In this document: positions 1-10,874 of the stretch, piece by piece
Layout of the letters: each line of letters starts with the position of its first letter
Numbering within the stretch: position 1 is the first letter of the stretch
Assembly: GCA_948474755.1 (NCBI GenBank)
Contig: CAOLHI010001299.1
Span: forward strand, 62,001-126,000
Source of the DNA: Ctenosaura bakeri
Taxonomy: Eukaryota > Chordata > Lepidosauria > Squamata > Iguanidae
Reading direction: 5' to 3'
DNA length: 64,000 bases
Notes under the pieces: model-generated
Told to the model about the DNA's origin: nothing
Seen by the model: the letters and a program-made list of their open reading frames with translations, nothing else
Databases searched by the model: none
Program-made: the position numbers and the translations under genes

Positions 1-868
1 ACATCATTGAAATTCACTACCTGGGTTTTGTTGCATGTCTGCCACAGAGTTACAGATTCATAAAGTTACAAAAAGTTACAAAGATGTAGAATCAGCCCCT
101 AGGTTTGTTTGTTTTCTTAAAGCACAGTGGGCTCACTCCCCATTGCTCCCTTACGACCATATGCTGGAGAAAGGCCTTGTGGAAATACTTCGGGTGGGTC
201 AGAAATATGAGAGAAATGTAAAGCATGAGAAACTTACAAGTTCTGGCAGACCACTGGGGTGATCCGCAGCAACAGCTGCACTGGACAAAAAGAGATCAGA
301 CCTTTCCTTCACAGAGCGGGGAGAGGGCAGCCTGCGTCCTTGGGAAGGTATGTGTCTTCTGTTACCAGAGTCACCTAAAACTCCCGACGTTCTCTCATCT
401 GGAACACAGACAAGCAGACATACGCACTAAAGATATGTACCAGTGTGCCAGCATCAGTCAATAAGATCAGTGGTTGCATAAAGGGAAAGATTGTGATCTC
501 CATTAGAAAAGTGGTGATTCGTGAAAAATCCCAGTGAGGGGGAATCAAAAACCAGCAGCTTCTCAGCCAAATCTAGCCCCTGCCACGGTTCCAATTCATC
601 CTACATGGTAAAAATATAGCAACAGGATTTGGCAATCAGATGTTTTGGGAATAAGGCATGGGGCACTTGTTCATTTTGCTTCTTTTATCAAAATACATCC
701 CCCCTAACAAAACTAGTTGTTGGACAATAGCTGCATCAGTACACATTAATGTATATGTTGAACAGCTGTATGTGGATTTCAATAGAACTCTGACCAATAG
801 GCTATGCATAGTTTACTTTTCATGTGAATTTTGCATATCATTTTGGAAAGCAACGGCATGTTTAAATG
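1..868. other. No recognisable feature (unique-looking DNA)
   Basis: I see no repeat ends, splice-flanked coding signature or RNA gene here. The short frames have no family resemblance. Confidence 0.4.
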
Positions 869-1085
869 TGCCTTCAAGTCACCTGTTAACTTATGCCGAC
901 CTGATGAATTTCTTAGTGTTTTCTTAGGCAAAGAAGACTCAGAGGTGGCCTTCCCATTTTCTTCCTCTGAAATATAACCTACAGCACTTAGTGTTCCTTG
1001 GCAGTCTCTCACCCAGGTACTAACCAGGACCAAACCTGCTTAGCTTCCAAGATCAAATGGAATCTGGGGACTTTAGGCAATGGTA
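869..1085 (-). repeat. 5S-rRNA-derived SINE, minus orientation
   Basis: The right-hand part (about 975-1067) reads, on the minus strand, like diverged vertebrate 5S rRNA: a segment close to GATCTTGGAAGCTAAGCAGG followed by a match to TTAGTACCTGGGTGAGAGAC. In 5S genes this holds the internal Pol III promoter. The left part (869-975) is the SINE body and ends in the tail GACTTGAAGGCAC, also found on the tRNA-derived SINEs of this window. A second, more degraded copy lies at 55228-55445. It is a SINE rather than a 5S gene because the body and tail continue directly beyond the 5S-like head. Confidence 0.75.
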
Positions 1086-1215
1086 TGTTTGGCTTAATAA
1101 AAACTAACTTTACGAAATGGATGTCAGACAGGCACTCCCTGAGCCACAAGGTGCCTTTTTTGTAGTTTGCTTCTGACAATGCTGATTCATGCAAATCCCG
1201 CTATTGTCTGTGTTG

Positions 1216-1560
1216 CTGTTGTTGATATCCTGCCTTTTTTTTTGCAGTTCAGGGCTCAACATGGCTAACAACAGACTAAAAAAAAATAGTTAAAATTCAC
1301 AAAATACAAAAGTTAAAAAGTAATTAAGTTATCAAAATAATTAAAACCAGTTGAAAATGTAGACTATTTTAAAAAAGAAAAAGAAAGAACGCATGACAAA
1401 GATAACAAATAGAAAACCCAGTACTTTGTTTAGGCGGGATGGGTCTTGTAAAATCAGTTCTCAAAGCCCTGTTGAAACAGAAAGTTATTCACTTCCCCAC
1501 AGAAGATGTCTAGGGAGGGTGCCAGTCTAACCTCCCTGGGAAGGGAGTTCCAGAGCCTGT
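1216..1560 (-). repeat. L2-like LINE 3' end, minus orientation
   Basis: On the minus strand, 1560-1454 encodes the conserved extreme C-terminus of an L2/CR1-type reverse transcriptase ORF (motif LWNSLPREVRLAPSL, then a short basic-aromatic end). It is followed by an A/T-rich 3' untranslated tail to about 1216. It is 5'-truncated, as usual for LINE insertions. Related ends occur at 7091-7530, 12263-12585, 34500-34690 and 56885-57720. Confidence 0.6.
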
Positions 1561-1582
1561 TGTTTTTATACACTACAGCAGT

Positions 1583-1797
1583 GACATGGTGCAGTGTTTT
1601 CAGTATTGGATTATGGTTCTGAAGGCCAGGGTTTGAATCCCCACTTAGGGATTGCACTGAGTAACCTTGGGTGTGTGACACACTCTCAGCCTCAGAAGAA
1701 GGCAGAGACCAATCCCTTGGAATGAATCTTGCCAAGAAAACCCTGTGATAGAGTCACCAGAAGTCAGAAACAACTTGAGGACAAACAACAACAGCAG
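1583..1797 (+). repeat. tRNA-derived SINE
   Basis: The head has tRNA-like promoter boxes: an A-box-like stretch near 1590 and a B box (GGTTTGAATCC) at about 1631. The body contains the GTAACCTTGGGTGTGTGACACACTC block. The 3' end reads AACTTGAGGACAAACAACAAC, a diverged form of the tail on all related copies. This is an old copy with many substitutions. Confidence 0.8.
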
Positions 1798-1879
1798 AAA
1801 TGACATGACAATGCCATCCTTATTTGTCTAGCAATGGAAACAGAGGGGATTCTCTTTCTCTGCCAGAGAATCTCAAGCC

Positions 1880-1995
1880 TGGCAATTTTTTTGCTTTTAG
1901 GACTTCAGCTCCCAGAATCTCCCAGACAGTATGTGCCATGCCCACGATGTCTGGAAGATTCTAGGAACTGCAGTGCAAACATACCAAGCTCTGGT
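1880..1995. mobile_element. Fold-back MITE remnant
   Basis: Two imperfect inverted arms (CTCCCAGAATCTCCCAGACA and TGTCTGGAAGATTCTAGGAA) flank a short centre. This is the shape of a non-autonomous DNA transposon with long terminal inverted repeats. Similar arms occur at 9950-10020 and 37976-38085. Confidence 0.5.
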
Positions 1996-2198
1996 TCTGA
2001 TGGCCCCTAAGCAGTCTATAGCAGAAGCATTCCTTCAGTCTCTCTTAAAGCCTTGGAAGAGATGAGGCTTGGACGCTTTCACTCTTCCATAGTGGCACTT
2101 CGATTATGAACTCCTTTTCTGGAGAGGCTAGATTTCTCTCCCTCCATGCTCGAAGGTTTTATTAATAATGTTCAATAGATTTTGAATGATCACTCTTT

Positions 2199-2774
2199 GG
2201 CCCTTTTCGCATCAAGGCTTCTAGCGCAAGCGGGGGAGGGCGGCTCGCGCAAGAAGCCTTCTCCGGGAGGCTGCCGCTTCCCCTCCTTCCTTCCGCAGGC
2301 GAAGGAACGAGCGGGGAAGCGGCAGCCTCCTGGAGGCGGCGGCGGCGGCGGCTCGTGCGTCCGTCCATCCCCCCGCGCACACGAGAAAGGAGCCTGTCCC
2401 CTCCTTCCCCCCCGCGCGTGCGCAAGAAGCGGGAGGCTGTCGCAAGCAGCCCCCTGCCCGCGCGAAGCAGGATGCTGTCGCATCCGTCGCGCTAGCACCC
2501 CGCCCCCCCTTCCTTCCGCACGGGCGGAGGGAAGGAAGCGCGACCTGGCCGCCTTTCCGACGCTCCGCACAAAAGGTAAGTGCGGGTGTGCGCCGGGAGC
2601 GTTGCGCGAGCGCGGGGTGATTTTCACTTCGACGCGAAAATCAAAAAACCAGTGCTCGCGCTGCTGCAGCCCCGTGAGAGCACCGGAAGTGGGAGTGCGT
2701 TGTGCGGAGCGACGCTCCCACTCCCGCGAGGCTCATGGGCTATTTCGCCCAGGAAAGCCCGTGCGAAAAGGGCC
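2199..2774 (+). mobile_element. GC-rich MITE copy 1 (GGCCCTTTTCGCA ends)
   Basis: The element starts GGCCCTTTTCGCA and ends TGCGAAAAGGGCC, a perfect 13-bp terminal inverted repeat. The flanking triplets are TTT and TTA, an approximate 3-bp target duplication. The interior is very rich in G, C and CpG, unlike its AT-rich surroundings, and includes a short hairpin at 2619-2642 shared by all five copies in the window. It encodes nothing credible; its open frames come from GC richness. The ends and 3-bp duplication suggest the PIF/Harbinger superfamily, but no transposase is present to confirm this. Confidence 0.75.
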
Positions 2775-2934
2775 TTAGTTTTATCACACAAACAATGTTC
2801 ATTCCTATTTTAATTGTTTGCTTTGGTACATGAGTGTTTTAGTGTGTTTTGTTCTTGTTCTTTGGCCTAATCTGTATATTAGAAGAAGGCAGGTAGGCAA
2901 GAAAGAAGAAAAGAAATAGCACTGTGGATTACAT

Positions 2935-3262
2935 ACCCTCCAACTGTCCCAATTTGGCAGTCCTGTTTAGTCCTCCATCATCCCACTTTTTCACCTGCTT
3001 TTAGAATGTCCCAATTTATCTCCCCACTTCCCATTTTCTCCTTTTGTCCTCAGCTTATTTCAGCTGCTGCAAACTGAGTTCAAAGTGCAAAAGGAGGGAG
3101 GGGAGAATCTTGCCCTTCCCAGTAGGCTCAGACAAAAGCAACCTGCCGCAGCCTCTCTTGGCCTGTGTGTTCCTCCTCATTAATAACTTTTGCCATCTTG
3201 ACCATGCTGAGATGTTGCTTGGCCACATGTGCTTCAGTTTTCAGCTGTGAAATGTTGGAGGG
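2935..3262 (+). repeat. Dispersed repeat family 'R3' (CATACCCTCCAAC ends), full-length copy
   Basis: It begins CATACCCTCCAAC and ends GTTGGAGGGTATG, giving a 13-bp terminal inverted repeat typical of a non-autonomous DNA transposon. The interior contains CAGCTGCTGCAAACTGAGTT and GATGTTGCTTGGCCACATG. I could not read a clean target duplication. Other copies are at 8337-8512, 28777-29545, 38180-38352, 51660-52115 and 58033-58365. Confidence 0.65.
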
Positions 3263-3787
3263 TATGTGATCCATGGAGGGACTGATAGAGATAAGTATTT
3301 AAAGAAAAGAAAAAAAGAAAACCTTCCCAAAAGGAATTTTGTATTCTACTAACTTATCTAGCTATGTTGCCCTTGCAGTAACCTGAAATTATTTTTGCTA
3401 CCTTTAAAATAGCTTTGTGATCTCCTCATTAAAGCAAATTGCTTCATTTTGATTTTTATGAGTGCAATAACACACTTTTAAAATATCTCTCTATGTTTCA
3501 TTGCTCCTTTGTTGGTGCCTTCAGTTTTTCATTGTTAAGATAAAACGGAGGCAAAGGAGGAGACAAGTCTCCCCATGCTTATCGATAGTCTGCATTTTAT
3601 TCTTTAAAATGCTTTGATGAATATTCTAGTCTGTAAAAAGCTCAACACATTTCATCTAATACATGCCACTGAAAGACCTTCTTCAGGAGCTGTGATAATA
3701 AATAAAGACTCAGAACTTAAAAGGGGAGAACAGATAATTCAAGTTACATTCAAATGAAATACCCTGATAAATCACATTAATTGTACT
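3263..3787. other. AT-rich stretch, nothing recognised
   Basis: Low-GC sequence without repeat ends or coding signature. Confidence 0.4.
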
Positions 3788-3792
3788 ACACT

Positions 3793-3822
<30 letters not shown>
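3788..3822. repeat. (CA)n microsatellite
   Basis: An almost uninterrupted run of CA dinucleotides. Confidence 0.95.
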
Positions 3823-3824
<2 letters not shown>

Positions 3825-4166
3825 TTCAATATATCAACAGCTAAAAATCTCTACAATGTCACCGTTTGGTGTCTACTGCAGCCCTGGAAGAAGACTTTTC
3901 GCTTCTTTGTATAGGCCTAAAAGCATGAGACTTTTTTACAGAATAGAATATTTATTGTGGCATTTTAAAGAATAAGATACGGACCATCAATAATATCTTG
4001 GAGATTTGCCTCCTCCTTTGCTGGTGGATTATAATAGAAGCTGAAACACAACAGAAAGGTGGAAGGTTTTTTGTATCATGTTAGTTCACTGCAGCATTTA
4101 CCTCCTCCTCCCCCACATTTATGGTGCTTGATGCTGTTTGCTACCATGTTCCACAAAGTAATTTTA

Positions 4167-4606
4167 GGCCCTTTTCGCAGTGCCGGCACTTGCGCGACAG
4201 AGGAAGGTGGCTCATGTGAGAACCCTCTCCTGAAATGCCGCCGCTTCACCCCGCCTCCTTACCGCACGTGGAGTCTTCTTGTGCGACGGGCACTCTTCAG
4301 CCATGCCCCCAGCTTCCGCAGTGCCCCCTGGGAGCTGTAGGTGCCGCAGGGGGCGGAAGCGGGGAGGAAGTGCGACAGGCCCACCTGCGACGGCACTCCG
4401 CACTCCGGTAAGTGTGGGACGCCGCCGGGAGCCTTGCGTGAGCGCCGTTTATTTTCGCTTCAAGGTGAAAATAAAAAAATCCGCGCTCGCACTGCTTCAG
4501 CCCTGTAAGCGCCGCGGAAGTGGGAGTGCATCGTGCGAAGTGACGCTCCCACTCCCGCGAGGTTCACGGGGCTATTTCGTGAGAGGAAGCCAGTGCGAAA
4601 AGGGTC
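4167..4606 (+). mobile_element. GC-rich MITE copy 2
   Basis: It starts GGCCCTTTTCGCA and ends TGCGAAAAGGGTC. It is flanked on both sides by TTA, a clean 3-bp target duplication (4164-4166 and 4607-4609). The interior is GC-rich and related to copy 1 over its right half (around CGCTCCCACTCCCGCGAGG). The shared internal hairpin is at about 4451-4472. Confidence 0.8.
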
Positions 4607-6075
4607 TTAGTCAAAAGTGACCTAAACTGTTTGCTTTGAACATTTAGAAAGACACAACAACAAAATGCTCTCTGCAAAATGCTCAAAATGCCACTGTATC
4701 GTGGCAAAATGCTCTCGTATGTCTTTCTAAACGCTAACTGCAGAGAAGAAAGCTTATTTCCAGGGGAATGTGGGTATCAAATCTGTCACGCGATCTGGTA
4801 TCAAGGTTGGCAAATCAGGACTATTCCAACCCCTGCAATGTCAGGGCCAAAGTCTGAGAACTAGGGACAAGTCCTTGTGATATCTTTAAAGATGATGTCT
4901 TAAGCATCAACTATAGTTGCACAGAATATGTCATTCAAATCAGAAACACAACGTCTGACAAATTAGGAAAATACACACACACAACACACAGTTTTCAAGG
5001 CAACACTCCCCTCTTGAGATTCCTCCTTGAATATGAAGAAGGGCCAGGCCCTAAGAGCTGAGTTCCCCACTTGTCAGCATATGATAGTAGCTTACTCTAG
5101 TAAAAGAGTTAGGATGGTTCTAGTAGTATTGCTACTTTACTTACAGCAATCACATGTTTGTGAATGCATATATTTGCATATCTTTCCTTTACTGTGTACT
5201 GTGGTCCCAACTTATGACAACAACAAATTTCAAATCCTTTGGAAAATAGTATGGATCTTTGGAAACAAAGACCTCATGTGAAGATAGCCTTACACACAAA
5301 ATTTTGAACCTTATAACATTAGGAATCTGAGATTTCTTGTTTTCCTTTTCCCTCCTCTTCTCTCTTTCCTTTTGTGCCATGCTGTTTTAGAGGAGAGAGA
5401 CGGACTTGTTCTTTGAGTCTTTCCAACACTGCTATATTAAGTTAAACAAATGTCAGAGACTACAAAAAACCCATGTGAGACATCCATCATGAAGGACAGA
5501 AATGTGTCTTCTTTGCCACTTGTTATTTTAAAACACATGGAAATGGGGCCCACTCTCCACTTCTGTGTATTTCTAAAAGAAGTAGGGGGAAATAATGTGG
5601 CCAAGCACTTATTTGCATACATTTTGTGTTCTGGCATTTCCACCTGCAGAGACAGCCTTGGGTGAGAAGCTGCCTTGAGACCAATTTACGAGGGTCTTGA
5701 CATTTAGGAAATCTCAAAGCAGCTGAAAATACCAAGCGGAACTGCAGGAATGCCTTGTCCCTCTTCTTCTAATGTGTGGCGCATTTATCATGCGCACCAC
5801 TGACGCAGCAAGGCAGCCGCCCGTGGCCCCAGTGAGTCTAAGCATTCAGAGCTTGAGATATCCAAAACACAAAGCTGTCATCTTTGGCCTTTTGCTGAGA
5901 AAGAAATCTCTTTGCAAGGTCTGCTTTTGTAATCTCTACTTCAGCATCCCCAAAATTGTGCTACCCTTGAGGTTTTAGAGGCGACTGGCTGATTTTCCCC
6001 TGGATTACAGGAATCCAAGGCCTGATCCTTACGTCTGTAAGTCAGAGTCAACCAAAAGTACTGTTTTGACTTATT
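4607..6075. other. No recognisable feature
   Basis: About 1.5 kb of unique-looking sequence. The open frames are short and overlap on both strands without family resemblance. Confidence 0.4.
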
Positions 6076-6360
6076 AATTTATTGATTATATTCACCTCTT
6101 GGCTTCCAACCCACCGGAGTCCTCTGAAGCAAGGTAAAATAAAGAATAATAATAATAATAATCACAATAACAATACCAACTATATTAACATCCTGACTTT
6201 GCCCGAGACTGGTACTCAAGGAGACTTACAGCTCAAAAACAAAAACATAAAATATAAAGAAATAAAACCCAACTAAACTATTAGCCTTTTTTTTTTAAAA
6301 AAAAATGGTTTTTAAAAAGATTTTTAAAAAGATAATGCAATTTAAAACAACAAGCTCTAC
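6076..6360. repeat. AT-rich LINE-tail-like sequence with (AAT)n
   Basis: An (AAT)n run at 6145-6162 is followed by a stretch resembling a decayed LINE 3' tail (ACTCAAGGAGACTTACAGCT, then A-rich). It is similar in kind to 43464-43600. Confidence 0.4.
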
Positions 6361-6649
6361 TGTAGGGATAGACTTGTACTGTATTGTATTATACAGCTTA
6401 TTGTATTGTATTGTAGGGATAGACTGAAAAATCAGCCTATTCATGTCTTCCCAGGTGAAGTATGGAGCTGGATTTGGGCCCTAACCAGGTTAGGAAGAAG
6501 TTACACACAAACAATTACTCTTGGTCAAGAGGGAACGTCTTTTCAGACCCTGCTTGTCAACTTGGTTACAATGATAGTCTGATTAGATGGATAAAGTTTA
6601 CTTGAAACAGTAGCATATTTGTAGAACTTTCAGCATCACATGAAACAGA

Positions 6650-6829
6650 GGCCATTTCCGCACTAGCCTGTTATAGCGTGATGATTCCACTTTCAACATC
6701 CTCTGGAATCCTGGGGTTTGCAGTTTCAGGAGGGGCCAGCCGGCCCCTCCCGAAACTGCAAACCCCAGGATTCCAGAGGATGTTGAAAGTGGAATCATCG
6801 CGCTATAACAGCCTAGTGTGGAAATGGCC
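6650..6829. mobile_element. Palindromic MITE (GGCCATTTCCGCAC ends)
   Basis: The 180-bp element is almost entirely one palindrome. The two arms of about 85 bp contain TTCCACTTTCAACATCCTCT and its complement, with few mismatches. The ends are GGCCATTTCCGCAC and GTGTGGAAATGGCC, flanked by AGA on both sides. If the terminal G and C are counted as target, a 5-bp CAGAG duplication is an equally good reading. It is a near twin of 59495-59664. Confidence 0.85.
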
Positions 6830-7090
6830 AGAGACAAAATGCTCAGGAGTTGAAAAGTTGCTTAACAAAAGTTGTGAGCTCTACTGAACAGAGTCTTTGT
6901 GGCCCTCCTTAGTATAAAACACCCATCTTTCTTATGCAAACAGATGTTCTCAGAGCAAGACAGTCATGACATTGTTCTTATCTAATTGACTTTCGACATA
7001 TTTCTTGTGGGTGAGCAAAGGCACATAATGTAATGGTTTGAGCTCAGCTAAGCTGATAGTTACAGGAACACATACTTATTTGTGTTTAAA

Positions 7091-7530
7091 AGCTTTTTAT
7101 TCGCAACGATATTCCTTTCCTTAAAAGCTCTCAATTCTGAAAACCTCTCTGAGCAGGGGGAAGAACTTTGTCTGCTGACAGAAGGACAACAAAGAAGGGG
7201 CCATTCTAGGCTCCCTAGAGAGGGAGTTGCAAAGTCTAAGGGCAGTCACTGAAAACGTCCTCTCTTGTGTTACCACCAACCATATCAATGAAGGTGATGA
7301 GACTAGAGGAGAGCCTCTCCTGTTGATCTCAAGGTCTAGGTAGATCCTGTGGGGATATGGCTGGCCAGATGGTCTAGATCTAAAAACATTAAAACTCTGG
7401 CTGAGATCTTGCATTCTGATCATGCAGTATAAATCTACACTCATGTAATTACATGATGGTTGACCTATATGATGGTTGAGCTGCAACATGCTGAATAATG
7501 ACATTGGCTGAGATGTTGCATTGCCCAATG
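7091..7530 (-). repeat. L2-like LINE fragment, minus orientation
   Basis: On the minus strand it encodes the C-terminal reverse transcriptase signature (TFSVTALRLCNSLSREPRMAPSL, with substitutions and frame damage) and then the LINE 3' region. It is a 5'-truncated dead copy. Confidence 0.55.
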
Positions 7531-7633
7531 TAGCGTAAGAGTTTGGCAGGCTGAGCCCCTCTATGACTCATTGCTCCCTACTCACGGGACTCATAGTTTT
7601 GCTGCAATAGCCCCCTGGAATGGTCATCATGTG

Positions 7634-7812
7634 ACTGGTGGAGAATCAAGTGGGGAACAGAAAAGCACTTGACTTTGCTCCATAGCCTAATGTAGACTGA
7701 TGACATTTTCTGCCAAGACCTGACAGAGCCTCAGCAGGTGATGTCATCAGTCTGCATCTAGCTATGGAGCAAAGCCAGTTTCCTCTCCAGTCCCCTACAT
7801 TCTCCACCAGCC
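7634..7812. mobile_element. Fold-back element with long imperfect inverted arms
   Basis: Arms 7634-7706 and 7740-7812 are imperfect reverse complements, with the core CTTTGCTCCATAG and AGACTGATGACA repeated inverted as CTATGGAGCAAAG and TCATCAGTCT. The loop is about 35 bp. The size and shape suit a MITE, but I do not recognise the family. Confidence 0.6.
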
Positions 7813-8025
7813 ATGGAAAGACCGTTGGGAAAGGCTATTACAGCCAGTCGTTTTATCCTCTACCCACTGCTCAATTAATTGAAGGCAAACTACTGTCCTC
7901 TCTCCTCGTTTGTGGTTCTGACCTTTGTGAATGTTATTATTCAGAAGGTCCACGCATCCTTCCCCCTTTCTCCTCCTTCCATCATCTTTTGTTTTGCCAG
8001 ACATGGAGAAGGAAGGCAAATGCCC

Positions 8026-8260
8026 AGTCAAAAGGCAAGGGAATGGGGGGGCTCATGTGAGACTTCCTTCTCCTCTTGGGAGTTCCCCCTCCTATTCCCT
8101 TGCCTCTGGCCTGGGTGCTGAGAATTCACACCAAGTCAAGGGAACCAGGGGGAGAAGGCTCATGTAAGCTTTCCTTCTCCCTTCCAGAGATCCCCCAATT
8201 CCCTTGCATCTGACCCTTGTACTCAAAAGCCAAGGGAATGGGAGGGGGGAGCCCTGGAAG
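8026..8260. repeat. Imperfect tandem duplication, about 108-bp unit
   Basis: The unit beginning AGTCAAAAGGCAAGG at 8026 recurs diverged at 8134 (AGTCAAGGGAACCAGG) and again, partial, near 8221. Each holds GGCTCATGTRAG, a pyrimidine-rich stretch and ATTCCCTTGC. Confidence 0.6.
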
Positions 8261-8336
8261 GGAATCGGAGGGGGACTGGGGGACTTATTCATGTTTTTTT
8301 CACTTTTGTGAAGGTTCTGTGCCCCAAACTCTCATG

Positions 8337-8512
8337 AAAGTGGAAGAGCCACTGCATTTTGCTTTTTTAAATTTGGTTTGCAACAATTGAAATAGGCTGA
8401 GGGCCAAGGAGGAGAGCAAAACATTGGCATTTTACAAGTAGCTTGAGAAGTGGGATGACCGAGGATTAATCAGGACTGTCCCTGCCATCTGGAGGGCATA
8501 TAGTTGCAAAAA
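8337..8512 (-). repeat. R3 repeat, partial, minus orientation
   Basis: It matches the reverse complement of the 5' half of the 2935-3262 copy (TTGCAACAATTGAAATAGGC, GAGGATTAATCAGGACTGTC). Confidence 0.55.
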
Positions 8513-9169
8513 TTAATTGTTCCAACTCAGACACTTGATGAATAGCAACAATTGGAATTATGCAGTTTTCAGTCCCACACAGAACCTGGAGGTAAGAGTG
8601 CTAAATCTAAAAATGTCTAAAAGTAAACCAGCTCATCAATTAAGCTGGTCTTTTTTTTTTAAAGGAAGATAAGAGCAGGGGGGAAAAGAAAGATATTACC
8701 AGTACGGCTTCTAAAACAACATGGGGAGTGAAAATCCTTGCTCATTCCCACCCTACCATGCAACAGTGCGCCTTCTGTAACTTGAAAAGCGAATGAACTC
8801 TGAATTTAAAATAGCCATTCAGGAATGATAGTTCTGAATGCTTACTACTACACCACTTAACTGCTATGCCATCATAAATACCAGATCAAGTAGTCACGAA
8901 AGACTGGAATCTCCTCTGAAGTCCCTCCTCCACTAACCCACAACCTCTTGCATTAGACTGGTTAGTTTCTAGACTATATACAGCAGGAACAACCAAGAAA
9001 ACAACACCCAATAACAATCCATCGCAATTGCAAGAAAAATGTTTTCATGTTGCTTCAAAAAGTGCTTGGGGATTGACTTAAGAGTACCTCTCTCTTGGAG
9101 TGAGATAGTTTTGTTTGTGGCCAATCTGAGAAGTCCCTGTTATTGTATCATCCAGTTTAGAGCTAAACA
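8513..9169. other. No recognisable feature
   Basis: Unique-looking, moderately AT-rich DNA. Confidence 0.4.
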
Positions 9170-9534
9170 GCATACTGTAATGGTTTGAGTGTTGGACTAC
9201 AACCCTGGAGACCAAGGGCCTTTCCGCACTACACTGCTATAGTGTTATTATTCCCCTTTCAACATCCTGTGAAATTCTTCGGTTTGTAGTTTACTGAGGC
9301 CGAAGAGCTCTCTGGCTGAGAATTCTAAATGCTCTTCCCTAAACCGCAAACCCTAGGATCCCATAGGATGCTGAAAGTGGAATAAAAGCGCTATGACAGT
9401 GTAGTGCAGAAAGGACCCAAGGTTAGATAACCCACTCACCATGGAGACCCACTGGATGACTCAGAAAACTCTGTTATAGGATCACCTTAGGGTCACCATA
9501 AGTCAGAAATGATTTAAAGGCAACCAGCAGCAAA
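9170..9534 (+). repeat. tRNA-derived SINE split by a MITE
   Basis: The head (GTAATGGTTTGAGTGTTGGACTACAACCCTGGAGACCAAG) runs to 9216. The body resumes at 9418 and ends with the usual tail (AAGTCAGAAATGATTTAAAGGC). Removing 9217-9417 and one copy of CAAG restores the SINE consensus across the B-box region, so the MITE is younger than the SINE. Confidence 0.8.
9217..9417. mobile_element. GGCC-ended MITE, about 200-bp variant, inside a SINE
   Basis: Its ends are GGCCTTTCCGCACTACACTG and CAGTGTAGTGCAGAAAGGACC, flanked by CAAG on both sides. Both arms carry the CCTTTCAACATCCT-type block inverted. The centre has AGAGCTCTCTGGCTGAGAATT, which is absent from the fully palindromic variant. Confidence 0.8.
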
Positions 9535-9743
9535 AGTGTACAAGTAACAGAATTAACAGGGCCCCCCCCGCCTCAATTTCTCTAATGAAGTGTGAGCTTT
9601 CACAACAGAGTACCTTTGGTTTTGCTAGTAATTGTTGCTATGGCCAAGCAACATCTGAGTATGCACAAGATGGCAGAGTTATTATTTTAAAAGCAGTTAA
9701 AGAAGTGGAACATCAGAAGATTAATCAGGAGTGTCCCTACCCA

Positions 9744-9862
9744 GGCCATTTCCGCACTAGACTGTTATAGCACTACTGTTCCACTTGCAACATCCTATGG
9801 AACCCTGGAGTTTGCAGTTTCGGGAGGGGCGAATCAGTATGGAAGGTACGCTACACTAGTGA
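9744..9862. mobile_element. GGCC-ended MITE, right arm mostly lost
   Basis: The left arm is complete (GGCCATTTCCGCACTAGACT to GGAGTTTGCAGTTTCGGGAG). Only a short stub of the right end (CTACACTAGTG) remains. Confidence 0.6.
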
Positions 9863-9949
9863 GGACTAACATTTGAATTCAGGCCCTGGTTACATCTGTC
9901 AGACTTGAACTCATTGCAAAGTCTCACACTGCCTTATTTCCAAGTAGCT

Positions 9950-10170
9950 TGGAGAAAGTTTCTTTTTGGACTATAACTCCCAGAATCCACCTGCCAAAAT
10001 GATCACTGGCCATACTGGTGGGAGGGGAGTCAAGCTCTGTCTGGGGACTGAGAGAGTGTGATACACCCAAGGTCACCCAGTGGGTTCCCATGACAAAGTG
10101 GGGAATCCAATCCTTGTCTCCAGGGTTGTAGTCCAGTGCTCAAACCACTACATCACTTCTGTCTGGCTGT
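9950..10170 (-). repeat. Fold-back MITE half followed by a tRNA-derived SINE, minus orientation
   Basis: 9950-10020 carries GGACTATAACTCCCAGAATCC, the half-palindrome block seen elsewhere. From about 10021 the SINE runs on the minus strand: CACCCAAGGTCACCCAGTGGG, then the inverted B box and GTAGTCCAGTGCTCAAACCAC. The SINE tail is truncated. Confidence 0.65.
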
Positions 10171-10669
10171 ACATCACAGTATCCTGCCTGACAAGCGTAG
10201 TTCTAAGCATCAATGCACTGAAAGTTTTCTGTAAGTACTTTATTAAATAGGTTATACATAAAGGTCAAACTGGATCCAATAGCAATCATGCATCTGGCAG
10301 TTGCTTGCTTATGTTTGATTGGTTTAATAAACAGCAGCAACAGAAAACTATCCATGGATCAGGGCCACAACAGCAGGAGAGGAATCATCCCTTTGCCGCT
10401 CTCAATCTCCCCTTCTCCTGCTAGTTGCATTGGGAAGATGGCTTTGATTAGCCCCCATATCTTTCCATCTGACTCTAACACATATAACTTTAGGTGGCAG
10501 CACAAAATGAATTAGCTTCATGCCTAACAGTGGGAGCTGAAAAACTGTAACAGACATTTTAAAATACTCTTTGTTAAATATCTGAGGAGATGTCAGAACA
10601 AGCTTGTCTTCTGCTGCTCCAAACCTTAGGCCCTGAATCCACACGTTTCAACTAATAAAAAAGAAGATT
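10171..10669. other. No recognisable feature
   Basis: Unique-looking sequence. Confidence 0.4.
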
Positions 10670-10872
10670 CTCATTAAACATCAGAAGAACTTCCTGATGG
10701 TCAGAGATGTTCAGCCATAGAAAGGCTCCATTGGATGGCACTGGATTCTTCTTCATTGGAGGTTTTTAAACAGAGGTTAGGTGGGCACCTCTCAGGGGTA
10801 CTTTAGAACTCTTGCACTGGCAGCAGGTTGGACTAGATGTCCTTTGGCATCCCTTCCAATTTTATAAATCTT
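10670..10872 (+). repeat. CR1 LINE 3' end
   Basis: It matches the 3' end of CR1-type LINEs as seen in the copy at 31414-31725: GAAGAACTTCCTGATGGTCA, then GGAGGTTTTTAAACAGAGGT, then GGTTGGACTAGATGTCCTTTGG. The final ATTCTATG-type repeats are degraded. It is 5'-truncated and the frame is broken. The MITE at 10875 was inserted just beyond its end. Confidence 0.75.
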
Positions 10873-10874
10873 TG

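Noticed and set aside
1001..1067. 5S rRNA gene
   Set aside because: The similarity is diverged and continuous with a SINE body and tail; it is a SINE head.
2182..2778. 198-codon plus-strand open frame, arginine- and proline-rich
   Set aside because: It lies within the GC-rich MITE. Both strands stay open because of GC content, and no domain is visible.
9180..9220. tRNA gene suggested by A- and B-box-like motifs in several places
   Set aside because: All such motifs sit in SINE heads; no complete cloverleaf can be drawn.
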